From: Vigna angularis | Lineage: Eukaryota > Streptophyta > Magnoliopsida > Fabales > Fabaceae | Length of the DNA stretch: 64,000 bases | Direction: 5' to 3' | Assembly: GCF_016808095.1 (NCBI RefSeq) | Contig: NC_068974.1 | Coordinates: 25,156,825 to 25,220,824 of the forward strand | In this document: positions 1 to 10,600 of the stretch, piece after piece | How the letters are laid out: each line of letters starts with the position of its first letter | Position numbering within the stretch: position 1 is the first letter of the stretch | The notes under the pieces: model-generated | Told to the model about the DNA's origin: nothing | Databases searched by the model: none | What the model saw: only the letters and a program-made list of their open reading frames with translations | Made by a program: the position numbers and the translations under genes

Positions 1-82
1 CTACATTATGGAATTCATCCATAGTCCACCTGTGGGCTGGAGGTGTATCATACATCCCCACTATCATCTCAGCAGTGACCAC

Positions 83-1105
83 CTACCCTCTGTGAATGGA
101 CTGCAACTGAGCACCTATAAGAGACATATACATGTCCCTCATCTGGAATGGTTCTGCTTCATGTGTCTCAGCAGATGTCTGGCTCTGTGCTGGCCCTCTC
201 TCTCTGCGAGCACGACGTGGTGGAACTGGCTGAGCAACATCCTCACCTCCACAGTACTGTTTGTAATAGGCCTCATCAATAGCTTTTCTTGGCCTCTCAA
301 ATGGTGGAACAGAAGTATCCACCCCAGCTAGCTTGCAAAGGTGAGTAATCAAAGAAGGATGTCCTAGTGGTGCTTTGTTGTTTGAGGTGTTAGCACATAC
401 ACTAATTTCATCAGCTATCACCTGCCCAATATTAACATTTAAATTTCTGATAGCACAGTAGATGAATAGTGCCCTGCTGAGAGTAATATCTGACACATGT
501 GAACATGGCTGAATGTTGGCATGAGAAAATGCCATCCAATACTTTGCAAGAGGAGTCAAATCCGTCCTCCTAATGTTAACCACTGAGCCAGATCTATTTC
601 TTTGGAAGTGTCCTCCAGGTATACACAACACTCTCTCCACATCCTCATAATCAGCACCTTCCTCCATGCAAAGAGCAAACTGGCATTGCTCACCAGCCCA
701 CACAGTATCCAGGAAGTTGTTGATAGAATCAGGATCATACCTGATAGCATGGCCTCTGACATAGCCCAAATAATTCTCAGCTGGATAATCACCAATCTTC
801 TTTGCATTGGTGTAAAATTCCTTTACTACAGCTATGTTGGCAGGTGTAGGATAAGTGGCTAGCTTTCCCCAATCATTCCCTAACACTTGCTCTCCATATT
901 GAGGAGCAAAGTTAGGTATCATTCCAACCTTTCTCTCCATCAGAAGTCTCCTGTCCTGAACCACCCTAAAGTGCTTCTCATGTTTCCTAGAGAGGAACCT
1001 GCTAGATTGGGGTTGCTCTGGTTCCTTTTCCTTTCTCTTGGTTGCCATGGTTTTCAATCTCTTTCCTGAAGAGGATGCCATTCCTACATATAAATACACA
1101 ACCAT
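83..1105 (-). CDS. Element A ORF2: putative plant transposon protein (PF20167-like)
   Basis: A 340-residue ORF, the best-preserved copy of ORF2 in the window. It resembles the 'putative plant transposon protein' domain common in legume repeats: basic N-terminus, RFLSRKHEKHF, VVKEFYTNAKK, YVRGHAIRYDP, LTPLAKYWMAFSHANIQP and a C-terminal INIGQVIADEI-type segment. A more natural start may be MASSSGKR, eight residues in. The frame ends at a TAG after HRG, but related coding sequence runs on below position 83 (GMYDTPPAHRWTMDE), so the protein may be truncated or the stop read through. It has no catalytic motif I recognise. It occupies the place of an env-like ORF downstream of a lost pol. Function unknown; the family call is from memory of conserved motifs. 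Confidence 0.7.
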   Translation of the reverse strand: MVVYLYVGMASSSGKRLKTMATKRKEKEPEQPQSSRFLSRKHEKHFRVVQDRRLLMERKVGMIPNFAPQYGEQVLGNDWGKLATYPTPANIAVVKEFYTNAKKIGDYPAENYLGYVRGHAIRYDPDSINNFLDTVWAGEQCQFALCMEEGADYEDVERVLCIPGGHFQRNRSGSVVNIRRTDLTPLAKYWMAFSHANIQPCSHVSDITLSRALFIYCAIRNLNVNIGQVIADEISVCANTSNNKAPLGHPSLITHLCKLAGVDTSVPPFERPRKAIDEAYYKQYCGGEDVAQPVPPRRARRERGPAQSQTSAETHEAEPFQMRDMYMSLIGAQLQSIHRG

Positions 1106-2015
1106 AGAACATGATGTTAATCATTAGTAAAACATAGAACACAACTCCTTTCGATGATAAACCACCGCTGAGGGCCAGAATTTCCCCTCAGCGCCACCAG
1201 TGCCATAGTCCAAATCACAAAAAACCAAAAAAACCAAATCTGGCAGAGTGCCGCTCAGCGGTAGTTTTACCCCTCAGCGGTAACTCTGCAGATTTTTGAA
1301 AATCTTGTTTTAAAACTTTCCTAACTCCACCCAAATGCAATTTTCAGTTTTCCAGTTCATAATCATGCAGTTTAATCGGTTCAAACATCAACTATATCAT
1401 CAAATCATGCATAGAAATCAAAACCCCTAAATATTCATGCTTTGACAATCATATTCAAATTCAAGAACCCTAGAATGAACAAAATGCTTTTTACTTACTT
1501 GGGTGGAGATACTAGATGCAATGAGAATGCTTCCAAGCTAGAATGCTCTCTTCCAACCCCAAACTTTGATGGCACACTAGTGAAAAAGTGAGTGGAAGAG
1601 ATATTTTCTTAAGAGGAAAGAGTGAAAAGATGTGGAAAACCTAGGAGAAGGTGTGTGGAAGTGTTTGTGCAGAGAAAAGCCTGGAAAGAAACCCTAAAAC
1701 GCAACTTGGGGTATAAAAATACCCTAATGGGCTCGGGTCCCGCTAAGGGGAACTAAAGCCCATTCTGCGCGAGTACCGCTCAGTGGTAAGTTACCGCTCA
1801 GCGGCACTTTCGTGATGTGCTCTTCTCCTTCTTTTCTTAACCTACGTGCCTCCTAACATGTTCCTCATTGGTTCCCTACAATTCAATGTTCATAATACTT
1901 ATGCAAACCCTATTATGCAACTAAAATGAAACAAACAAAAAAAAAACAATCAATCAACTGGGTTGCCTCCCAGGTAGCGCTTGTTTAACGTCACGAGCCT
2001 GACCCAAAATCCACC
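1106..2015 (-). other. Element A spacer upstream of ORF2 with CCGCTCAGCGG-type palindromes
   Basis: Non-coding. It holds copies of the CTCAGCGG/CTGAGCGG motif at about 1165-1195 and 1250-1280 next to ORF2, and again near 1785-1805. The same palindromic motif is concentrated in the LTR of this element. At 1959-2005 lies one copy of the conserved TTGCCTCCCAG-type motif (minus strand CTGGGAGGCAACCCAG, able to form a CTGGG/CCCAG stem). No other gene is seen. Confidence 0.6.
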
Positions 2016-2155
2016 AACACCCATCAGTAGGTGTTACAAACTTACCAACACCCATCGGTAGGTGTAACAAACTTACCAACACCCATCAGTAGGTGTTACA
2101 AACTGAGTATCCTTCAGTAGATACTTAACCACCTAGCATCCTTCAGTAGATGCTA
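2016..2155 (-). repeat. Array of five covarying hairpins, element A
   Basis: Five short hairpins with an 8-nt loop (plus strand CATCAGTA, CATCGGTA or CTTCAGTA) and differing but self-complementary stems: AACACC/GGTGTT (2016-2035), ACACC/GGTGT (2048-2065), AACACC/GGTGTT (2078-2097), AGTATC/GATACT (2106-2125) and TAGCATC/GATGCTA (2134-2155). The stem changes are compensatory between units, which argues that pairing matters. They lie between the two copies of the GGAGGCAACCCAG motif in the element's presumed genomic RNA. Comparable arrays occur in B and D. Confidence 0.75.
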
Positions 2156-2229
2156 TATCCAACAAAATATTTACAAAAATAAAGTCCACAGATTAAAAGT
2201 TACAAAACCAAAATCAAAATCAAAAGTTT

Positions 2230-3117
2230 TTAAATCACTGGGTTGCCTCCCAGCAAGCGCTCTTTTAACGTCATTAGCTTGACCCAATAAAGCTCATGTT
2301 TCATCTTCTTTTTCTTCTTTCTACTGAACTTCTTCAGAAATTTGATCAAACCAGGAACCTGTTGCAGTGTCTCAATCATAGGAACTTTAATCTCCAATTT
2401 CTTGAAGATATCCATAAAGCACTTAAATTTCTTTTCCTTCCTATGATTCTTCTTTAGATGAGGATGAGATTTTTCATATGATTCCTTCTTCTTTCCTCTC
2501 ATCTTCTTTTTCTTACGCTTTCTCTCCCCAAATTTTCTCTTTTTCTTTTCTTTTATTTTTTTCTTCCCTTCTCTTTTTCTCCTCAACTTCTTTATTTTCA
2601 CACAAATTTTCTTTCTCTCTTCTCTCTCAACCACTTCTTTTTCTTTTTCTTCATCTTTATCTTTCTCACTCAACTCTTCTTTCTCTTTTCTCTCTACCCT
2701 TTCCTCATCTCCCTCTAATTTTTCCTCATCAAGAATCTTGTCACTTTCAGTGATAATGCCTTGCCCTTCCTCCTTAAGGTTAACTTCAGTATTAACATCA
2801 TCATTCAATCTCTGATTGATGTAACGAAGTTGCATCTCCATTCTTTTACATGATTCTTCAATGCTTTTCTCAGTAGAGTCGGAATTTTTCAAAAATCGTT
2901 GAAGGGTGTCCTCCAACCTATCCAAACTTCCTGATAGAAAGGGTTGTTGCTGCCATTGTTGTTGTGGTTGGTTCTCAAATTGTCCAGCAGCTTGCCAAAA
3001 TTGACTTTGATCCATGCTTAAGTGAGGTTCCCACCAGTGGTTGAGATTACTTTGGTAGAATTGAGTGCCCATATAGTTAAATTCTTGACCAAATTGCATT
3101 CTGCAGACATTAGGCAC
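2230..3117 (-). CDS. Element A gag C-terminal remnant ORF
   Basis: A 295-residue ORF beginning with a Q/N/W-rich stretch (QFGQEFNYMGTQF, DQSQFWQAAGQF), then a predicted coiled region, a very K/E-rich middle, and the tail FKCFMDIFKKLEIKVPMIET. In element G the matching tail runs into protease sequence, so this is the linker normally found between gag capsid and protease. The capsid domain and zinc knuckle are absent. The listed start uses GTG; the first ATG is the M of RMQFGQ. The ORF stops just after the GGNP motif, where pol has been lost. Low-complexity composition makes database hits unreliable. Confidence 0.65.
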   Translation of the reverse strand: MPNVCRMQFGQEFNYMGTQFYQSNLNHWWEPHLSMDQSQFWQAAGQFENQPQQQWQQQPFLSGSLDRLEDTLQRFLKNSDSTEKSIEESCKRMEMQLRYINQRLNDDVNTEVNLKEEGQGIITESDKILDEEKLEGDEERVERKEKEELSEKDKDEEKEKEVVEREERKKICVKIKKLRRKREGKKKIKEKKKRKFGERKRKKKKMRGKKKESYEKSHPHLKKNHRKEKKFKCFMDIFKKLEIKVPMIETLQQVPGLIKFLKKFSRKKKKKMKHELYWVKLMTLKERLLGGNPVI

Positions 3118-3299
3118 AAAACCCTAAAAACAATTGTTAGCACAAAAAGATATAGGAGAAGATATAAGATACAGAAAATAAAATAAAATAAAAATAAAAA
3201 CAGAAAAAAAAAAATAAAAACAGAAAAATAAAAACAGAAATTCAAAATTAAAGTCAAAGATAATCAATAATCACACAAATTAACCAGTTAAACCACGAG

Positions 3300-3317
3300 T
3301 CCCCGGCAACGGCGCCA
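3300..3317 (-). promoter_or_regulatory. Primer-binding site of element A
   Basis: On the minus strand TGGCGCCGTTGCCGGGGA sits six bases inside the 5' LTR. It is a perfect form of the PBS typical of plant Athila/Tat-type gypsy elements. The PBS versions in B, D and G have one to several changes. Confidence 0.8.
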
Positions 3318-3323
3318 AAAACT

Positions 3324-4627
3324 TGATGGACAAATGTATGAGCACCAAAATATGATGTCACAAACTTGTGTTTCAATCGGCAAGTATGACCGAATCGTTC
3401 AAGTAATAAACTTGGTAAGACCAAGTATCGTTCTTCCCAAAGGACTCACGGCCTAGTTTAGTTATGTGATTTCTTGATTAGCTAAGACTTAAAGACAAAA
3501 TATTTGGAGTTTAATATGCAAGACAGAAAATAAACATGTATGCATGAAGTTTTGATCAATGGCTAAAACAAAAGACACACACTTTCAATGGAATATATCA
3601 ATGAATATGTTGTTGGGGGTCAATTTCATCTTATCCACTCTCATATATTTTAGGAATTCAACATTCAAATCATCATTGTTAATGCCACTCTCTAAAGTAC
3701 CTTTCTAGAAGGCTTCTCCCCAATCACGAGTTCATACAATTCCTAGCATTCCTAATGATCAGTTCATAAGTGCAGGAGCTTAACGACAACCAATATCATA
3801 TTGGGAGAAATTCCCCGGATCTAGACTTCCCCGTACGTTCCCGTATCGACAAAACCAATAATCATGCATCGAATGAGTTAAACAATGCAAGCATTAAGCA
3901 AAGAGGAAAAACCCTAACTAGTGATGAAAGAAAGCATAAATCTTAATTAAAAGATGTAACAAACAGATTCCATATATGAGAGCTTCATAAGATTACATTG
4001 ATTCCCCAACAAACATACAAGGTTTAGTTCACCATATTCATGGTGAACCTAGATGAATTACAATGAAAGAATGAAAGAATAAACCCTAAAAAGGTGAAGA
4101 GGTAGCCTGAGCATCCAAGATCCTCCTTCAAAGGGGTGGAAGAGAGAGTGTTTGCCTCGTTTCTGCCAAAGATGCCTAACCCTAGGAAACCCTAAAGCTT
4201 ATATATCATTCGTAAATTACAAAAAGTCAAGTCCAAGCCCATTAAAGTGCCGCTCAGCGGTAAAATACCGCTCAGCGGTGAGTGCGTGACTTTGTTTTCT
4301 CCCCTCAGCGGCCATTTCACCCCTCAGCGGAGCCAGCGTGACTGCCTGAGTGCTGCTCAGCGGTAAACTGCCGCTGAGCGGCAGTTGCGGCTTCTCTTTT
4401 TGCACTTTTTGATGTCTTATCTGATTTCATCTCTCTCCTTCTTCACTTCTTTCACCAAATTCACCTTAAAACCTGCACAAAAACACTGAAATCAAGCATA
4501 AACCTGTCCAGCTCTCTTATTTCTGAAAATATTGGTAAAAGCATGATTTCAAGCTAGTTTCTAAGTGTAAAGGTTGCTTTTAGTGTCAATTTTAAGCATG
4601 AAAATAACAGTTTTTCAATTGTTATCA
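3324..4627 (-). repeat. 5' LTR of element A (about 1.3 kb)
   Basis: Minus-strand LTR starting TGATAAC. The opposite edge is rearranged compared with the TGTTAACACTCGG edge of B. A TATATAA box lies at 4205-4199 in the sense direction. Between 4245 and 4385 there are about six copies of a CCGCTCAGCGG-type palindrome. The same LTR family recurs at 7663-10951, 15797-17039, 18495-19723, 22883-23693, 34154-35366 and, more diverged, 56395-57774. Confidence 0.85.
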
Positions 4628-4861
4628 ATGTATCCATTTGAAAAGTTTATGGGCGAATCCAAACATTTAGTGAAAAACAAAGCCAAAGTAGAAGGATTAA
4701 TTTGTGCAACTTATTTGCATCGTGAGACAACATACTTTTATTCACATTATTTCAAAAACTTCACGTTGTCGCCCAAAAATGTTAGGAATGAAACACAATG
4801 ACAAACTGAAACATGACAGTCAACACTATCAGTGTTTCAACAAGTTGGTTTTCAGGCAGGC
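4628..4861 (+). pseudogene. CACTA TNP2-type DUF4218 fragment
   Basis: Translation from 4628 begins MYPFEKFMGESKHLVKNKAK and continues with an ICATYLHRETTYFYSHYF segment. This matches the DUF4218 signature of plant CACTA transposases (MYPxERxLGxLKxxVRN...EGSIAExYLxEExxxFCSxY). Two stops follow near 4800, then a recognisable LSVFQQVGFQAGKE. The left end is cut by the LTR of element A and the right end by an LTR fragment. Non-functional. Confidence 0.8.
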
Positions 4862-5961
4862 AAGGAGTTGACTCATTGGTTAACTAATGTTGAATTCAAC
4901 TATGCCAACATATGTTTTAACCGATTACATTAATTGTATAATCAATTAAAACACGTTGCTATGCCAACATATGTTTGTTGAGTGCATTGAAGTGTTTGAA
5001 ATGGAAAATGTTTTCAAATTTTCATAAGTATGGAACTTAACCAATTGCATTATTTTCTTAATCGGTTAAAATGCGTTTTAAATGAAAACCATTTTCTTGA
5101 AAAGCCATAACTGTCAATAACGGACATATTTTGAATTATGTGGCTTATATGTTTTATATAATTGATTGCATGTATATTTTAATCTGTTAAATCATGTGCA
5201 GATGTAAAAATGTTAAAGTAGAAGGAAAAGCTTAACATATTACATTTAATGCCTAATCGATTAAATTGCGTTAGAGTTGAGAAATCTATAAATAGACGCA
5301 TTGCTCTCTGCTGCCAATGATTTTGATGCTCTAAAACTTTCATAACTAACTTGGTTGTTGATATTTAATTGCAGAAGCGTCCTGATATTCTTGAGAATCA
5401 AGATTCCTAAATTGGAAGGAAATCCATCAAGACTCTTGCAAGATTGAAGTGCTTTCATATTGCTGATCATTCTGCACATTGTGGTGTACTCTATCATACC
5501 AGTGTTCATCTACAATCTAGTTGATTGTGTTTCCCTATTGTTGTGAGCCAGGAAGAGGACTTTGTGAGTTCTAGTTTCTTAGAGTTGGGATTGCTCTAAG
5601 GGTGACAAAAAGTGTGTGATCTTTCTTGGTTTGTACTATAGTTGATATTGAGTTGGGAAAGGAGAGTCATTTAAGAGGGTTGTTCTCGTATGTCTTGCTT
5701 GTAGAACTCTATCGATATAGTGGATCCCTTCATCTTAGGTTGATTGAAGGAAGACTGGACGTAGGCATTGGTCGAACCAATATAAACATCTGTGTTAATC
5801 TTTCTATCCCTTCTCCTTTGATATTGTTCATATTCTTGTTTGATTGCATTCCAAGAAAGCTTCAAAGATTTTGAAAAGCCTTTTAAAGAACAATTTTTTA
5901 AAGGGGAAAACCAATTCACCCCCCTCTTGGTTGAGATAATTGGCCTAACTTTTTCTACATA
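4862..5961 (+). repeat. Copia-type LTR fragment inserted in CACTA
   Basis: Non-coding sequence rich in TAATCGATTA-like words, ending with an AATTCACCCCCCTCTTGG...TTTTTCTACA segment. That end closely resembles the end of the LTRs of copia element C (33470-33509 and 44735-44781). It separates the DUF4218 and DUF4216 parts of the CACTA gene. I found no clear 5-bp target duplication, so the borders are approximate. Small ORFs here are not credible genes. Confidence 0.6.
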
Positions 5962-6039
5962 TATGTTTTCGTTAATCAAAGAAAGATTTTTTATTACACT
6001 TCATGTAAATTTTAAATGTGGCATCATTTTAAGTTAAGG

Positions 6040-6460
6040 GATTTGGCAAATTGGCCTATGAGGTGCGTCAAAGAATGACACACGTACTTTGCCAATGGGT
6101 ACAAGTTCCGCACTAATACATGATCCAAAGGAAAGAAGACAACTAATTGTGGATTGTACTTCAAGGGCCTTACATATGGCAGTTATGATTATTTCTATGG
6201 GATAATTCATAAAATATATGAGTTAGATTACAACACTTCTACTTCTCCAAAGACAACAGTTCTTTTTTATTTTGAATGGTTTGATTAATCAAGGAATAAT
6301 ACGAGAGTGGATCCTAGATATAATATTGTTGAGATTCAAATGAGTTTAAGATACCGACCATTTGATCCATTCATTTAAACAAATAATGTTAGACCATTTA
6401 ATCCAACATTTTGCAGCATCGACAAACATGGTTGGTGTGTTGCAATACAAACCAATCCTT
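6040..6460 (+). pseudogene. CACTA DUF4216 fragment
   Basis: The translation shows DLANWP, NGYKFRT, a KKTTNCGLYFKG segment, YDYFYGIIHKIYELDY, VLFYFEWFD, DPRYNIVEI, YRPFDPFI and WCVAIQTNP. This is the pattern of DUF4216, which follows DUF4218 in plant CACTA proteins. Stops after NT, WFD, PFI and QTNP show decay. Confidence 0.8.
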
Positions 6461-6465
6461 AGGGC

Positions 6466-7662
6466 ACATTGAGTCAAATGACTTCAAAGAGGATATCCCC
6501 CTACCAAGTTGATAAAATTTCACATGACAATGAAATTAATGAAGTTAAAGGTGAACTTGCATTGCAAGACCTTAATGGTGATCTTGAAGAACTGAAAGGA
6601 GAAATACAAGAAGAAGAAGAAGACGAAGAAGGTGAAGAAGAACAAGAGGAGGAAAGGCGGTGGAAATGCTAAGGAGGCAGCCCCACTACATTTTTTATGG
6701 GTTCCTCAAACACTACCAGTCCCAAATGCTCCTACTCCACTTGACATTGGGTCATCACGTGTAGCACGCCCTACTTTAGATCCCAACCTAAACCCTCCTG
6801 TGGATACCACACCATATGCTTATCACACTCCTTCTATACCCATACCGTCTTTAGTTCCGTCTCCAGATATACACCATCCATCCAAAGATCCTACTTTAGT
6901 TGTCGATGGAGTTGACTATCCTACCTCGACCGATCATTGAACTTTATGGTCAAGGGTAATACCTCATATTCTTTCTAACTAATTTCTATTACATTAATTA
7001 TTTTACTTTGCCTTAATTATGATAACATTTTTGTATTCATATTTAGGTTTCTTCCTTCTAGAATTGCTTCTCAGGCCATCACATGGTCTGTTAACCAATA
7101 ATTTCTTCAACCTTGTTTATCATAGGAAGCAATACCTAGCAGACAAAGAACCCTTTTGGCAACGATTTAAGGTAAAACATCAAGTTACTTAATCTCATTT
7201 TCTATTGATGTATATTAAGTCCATAAAAAACATTTTGACATGATCTATTGTTATACCTGAAATTGTAGTGGAGACTTGAGCATGAAGCTCAAATTAAGAA
7301 AAATTTTCACAACAAAGCATCTCATAAACTATCTAAAATGTTTAGAGATGCATACAATGCAAGAGAACACCCTTATTGGGTTGGGGAACACATTTGGAAC
7401 TCCTTCCTGGCACACTGGAATTCTCTAGATTATCGCAACAAGCGTGTTACTGCCGAAAGGAATCAGACACAAAAAGATGGTGGTGTTCTGCATACAAATT
7501 GTTCAATTACCACTCATGAGCATGTTATTCGTATGGTACAAACCTTCATTCATTTCCTATCCATTATGATATAAGTTATGTAATTTAAAATTGATGTCAA
7601 TATATAACTTCCTATTTTATTACATGCAGTAAAGCTGGGACAGACTGTGCACATTGATGAGG
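6466..7662 (+). pseudogene. CACTA Transposase_24 gene remnant, 5' exons
   Basis: After an acidic E-rich run (6600-6660) and a proline-rich segment (6700-6900), spliced exons encode a Transposase_24 (PF03004)-like protein. Inferred introns are 6956-7046, 7172-7268 and 7536-7629, with GT...AG ends and frames that join sensibly. Motifs include GFLPSRIASQAIT, DKEPFWQRFK, FHNKASHKLSKMF, YWVGEHIWNSF and GGVLHTNCSITTHEHV. At least two frameshifts and one stop (after WSVNQ) make it a pseudogene. The gene is cut at 7662 by element B and resumes after 17040. Confidence 0.75.
7599..7662 (+). repeat. 64-bp flank duplication, left copy (partner 17042-17105)
   Basis: The 64 bases just left of element B, starting AATATATAACTTCC and ending GATGAGG, reappear just right of B with three substitutions. 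They span an intron acceptor and the start of a CACTA exon. A normal gypsy insertion gives a 5-bp duplication. Confidence 0.9.
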
Positions 7663-10600
7663 TGTTAACACTCGGCAAGTGTACCGAATCGTATCAAGTA
7701 ATAATAAAATGGTAAGACCAAGTATTGTTTCCCAAAGGACTCACGACCTATACAGTTATGTGATTTCTTGATTAAATTAGACTTGTGAACAAAATCATAG
7801 TGGTTGAATTACGAAAATTAAACATGAATGCAAGTTTGATCAATTGGATTGAAAGATGCAAAAGTGATTGATGTAAACTATGGAATGATGATGTTGTTGG
7901 GGTTTCCGACTTATCCTATCCACTCTCATGTATTCATGAATTCATCTTTCTTCATTAATGTTAATGCTACTTTCTAATTTACCTTAAACCCGATGTCTCG
8001 ATGAAGAAAGCCTATTTCTAATCACTAGTTTACAATGTCTTGTCTCCCTAGCAATTATTCATGCATTACATTCGCACAGAAGCTTAAAGGCAACCAATCC
8101 TCCTATCCCTATTTTCTTGATTTCACTTAGCTTATTGTGCTAGATTTAATCAGGGAATTGTGCTTGAATGTCCAATATTTTCCCATTTTTCCTAATTGTG
8201 CTTAATTTGACCAAAAAATTTTATTTTAATTAATTTGAATTATTTGAGGCTAATTATTTGCAATATTAATTGTAGGGAAATTGTTGGATAATGTTTTGGG
8301 ACTCAAAGAAAAATGCCACGTCAATTATATTTTAAGCTAAAATGAGTGAGAAGGTGCGGAATTCAAGAACACGGAGATGAGCTTGATTGGAGAAGCTTCT
8401 TTTGTTTTCTTTTAAGATGAAGAAGGGGGTGCTAGAAGGAGGAGCACATACACGTCCACCAGCTGCCACCTAGGAGGCATTTTATTTGGTTTAAATGAAG
8501 AAGGGGATGGAATATGAGAAGTGGGCAGCCGCCCCCGGCCCTTGAGAAGGGTGACGTCCAACAACTGGTCCAGCAAGGCATGGGAGGAATGCACAAGCGT
8601 GATTTTTATTTTGGAGAAAGAAAGTGGGGTGACAGAGCAGAAGAAAAATAAACACATGGGCCATGGACAATTAAAAAGTTGGAGCGTGAAGGAAGCACAG
8701 GGGTTGCTAGGTAATTGCAGCCGCCACCACAAAAACACACATATTTTATTTTGAAGAGGACTCACTCGGTAACGACAACACGGATGGCTGGAAGGGAAGC
8801 GGTGCTCCAAAAACCAACATTTCAAGGCTTTTCAGTTTGAGAAACGGTGCAGCAGCTCACTTCCATTCTCGGTTTGCTGGTCATTTAGAAGCTCATTTAT
8901 TTTATTTGCTAAAGCAAGCACACGGACAACGAGAAGCATATTTAATTATCTTTCATTTAGGAAGCACACAACACGTCCAGCACGTGAAGAAAGAGCCCAG
9001 CAGCAACACGGGTTATGTCCAACAAGCACCACGGTCCAGCAAGCATGGGGAGCGTCCGGCCTGCACATACGCTGTCCAGCGTTGGAAGGGCAGCAACACA
9101 CGGAAGAGAGCAAGGGGCTGCACGTCCAGCAAGCTTGGGAGCTGCAAAATGAAGAGAGCACACGGCCTGGGCCCATGGACGTGAAAAGGGGCAGCCGCCT
9201 CCCACATTTATGTACACACATTTTCCATTTTAAACAGGGGACGAAGCTAGCCTTGGTGTGCACTGTGATTTGATACATTTTGATTTTGATTCCAGCAGAC
9301 AATACTTTCATTTTGTTTTTTTAAGAATTGAACGGTGCTTTATTATTAGAAAAGGAGCAGTAGCACATTTTATTTTTCTTGCTGACAAGGGCTGATTTCA
9401 TTTGGGGAGAAGTGGTGCACGCGGACTCAAATGGAAGGCACACGCTGATTCATTTGGAGTGCTGCACATGGTTGCCACGTCCAGCATTCTTTTAGGAGCA
9501 CGGTGTTTGATTTTCTTTTGGGAAGAAGCGCTGGCTTTTTCTTTTGGTCTTCACTCTTGAACCATTTTTATATTTTACATATTAATTTGCATTCGTGCAT
9601 TGTTCTAATCTAGATTATACCTTTTACTATGCTTTCTTTCCTTTTAGTACCGTTAATGGGTTTCAATGCTATTCACTCATTTTTTGTTGTTGTTTAATAC
9701 AATGAGCATTTTCATTTTTAGCTTAACCGTTGCATCCTAATTGGTCGAAACAATTAAGCATTGAATGTGTTTTTTTTATTTATTTATTGCATTGAAATTG
9801 GTTCACGCAACTTGGCATTTGAATGTTTTATTCCAGTGTTTTCCTTCACTTTAATGTTTCTAATTATGTTTGGTTGTATTTAATTTTCAGTTTTAATTTA
9901 GTTCATTTCTAAGCACAAAAACACTTTCAAAACCCCCCACTACGTGTTTGACCAAAGTCTCGAACCACATTTAGTCCTTGAGAGACGACCTAGGAGTCAC
10001 TTCCTAGCACTATGCTGCATTCTTAATGCACATCAAATTTGTATGGGCCGCGACAACCTCATTAGTCTTGTCTCTAGCAATTATTCATGCATTGCATTCG
10101 CACAGAAGCTTAAAGGCAACCAATCCTCCTATCCCTATGTCTAGGTAATATTGCTATTGGGAGAATTTCTTCAGTTCTAGATTTATCTATATGTGTCCAT
10201 ATAAATAACATCAATGATCATGCAATTGAATGATTTAAACAAAGCATGGAAAGAGCATAGAAGAAAAACCCTAACAATTAATGAAGGAAAACATATAAAT
10301 TAAAGAACCAATTCAATACATGAGAGTTTCAAAGGATTACATCAGTTCCCCAACAACAATGGAGGTTTAGTTCACCATAAACATGGTGAAACTAGATGAA
10401 AACAATGAAAAGAATGAAAGATAGAACCCTAAAAGTTGAAGGTTGGAGCTTTAGCATCCAAAATCCGCCTCCTAGGGGTGAAAAGAGTGTGATTTCGCCT
10501 CTTTATGTCCAAAGATGTCAATCCTTGTTTGACTAAAACCTTATATAGTTTACTAAAAATTACAGAAAATAGGCCCAAGCCCAAATAAATGACGCTCAAC

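Larger units (their letters stand above)
1..4627 (-). mobile_element. Ty3/gypsy non-autonomous element A (5' part; 3' end off window)
   Basis: Reading the minus strand: 5' LTR (4627-3324), primer-binding site (3317-3300), a gag-tail ORF (3117-2230), two copies of a GGAGGCAACCCAG pol-end motif, a hairpin array, a spacer and ORF2 (1105-83). The 3' LTR lies beyond position 1. There is no protease, RT or integrase, so the element must depend on proteins made elsewhere. The LTR edge TGATAAC/GTTATCA at 4627 abuts coding sequence of a CACTA DUF4218 domain, showing insertion into that transposon. B and F share the same order, and element G has a matching LTR, PBS and gag tail with pol still present. 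Placement near the Athila/Tat group rests on the PBS and on the gag-protease sequence of G, and is inference. Confidence 0.85.

Noticed and set aside
2478..2753. Plus-strand S/F-rich frame opposite the gag tail
   Set aside because: Antisense shadow of the K/E-rich gag linker; similar shadows occur at 36073 and 55697.
8412..9311. Several overlapping frames on both strands in the nested LTR
   Set aside because: Mutually overlapping, no recognisable domain, inside an LTR-like insert.
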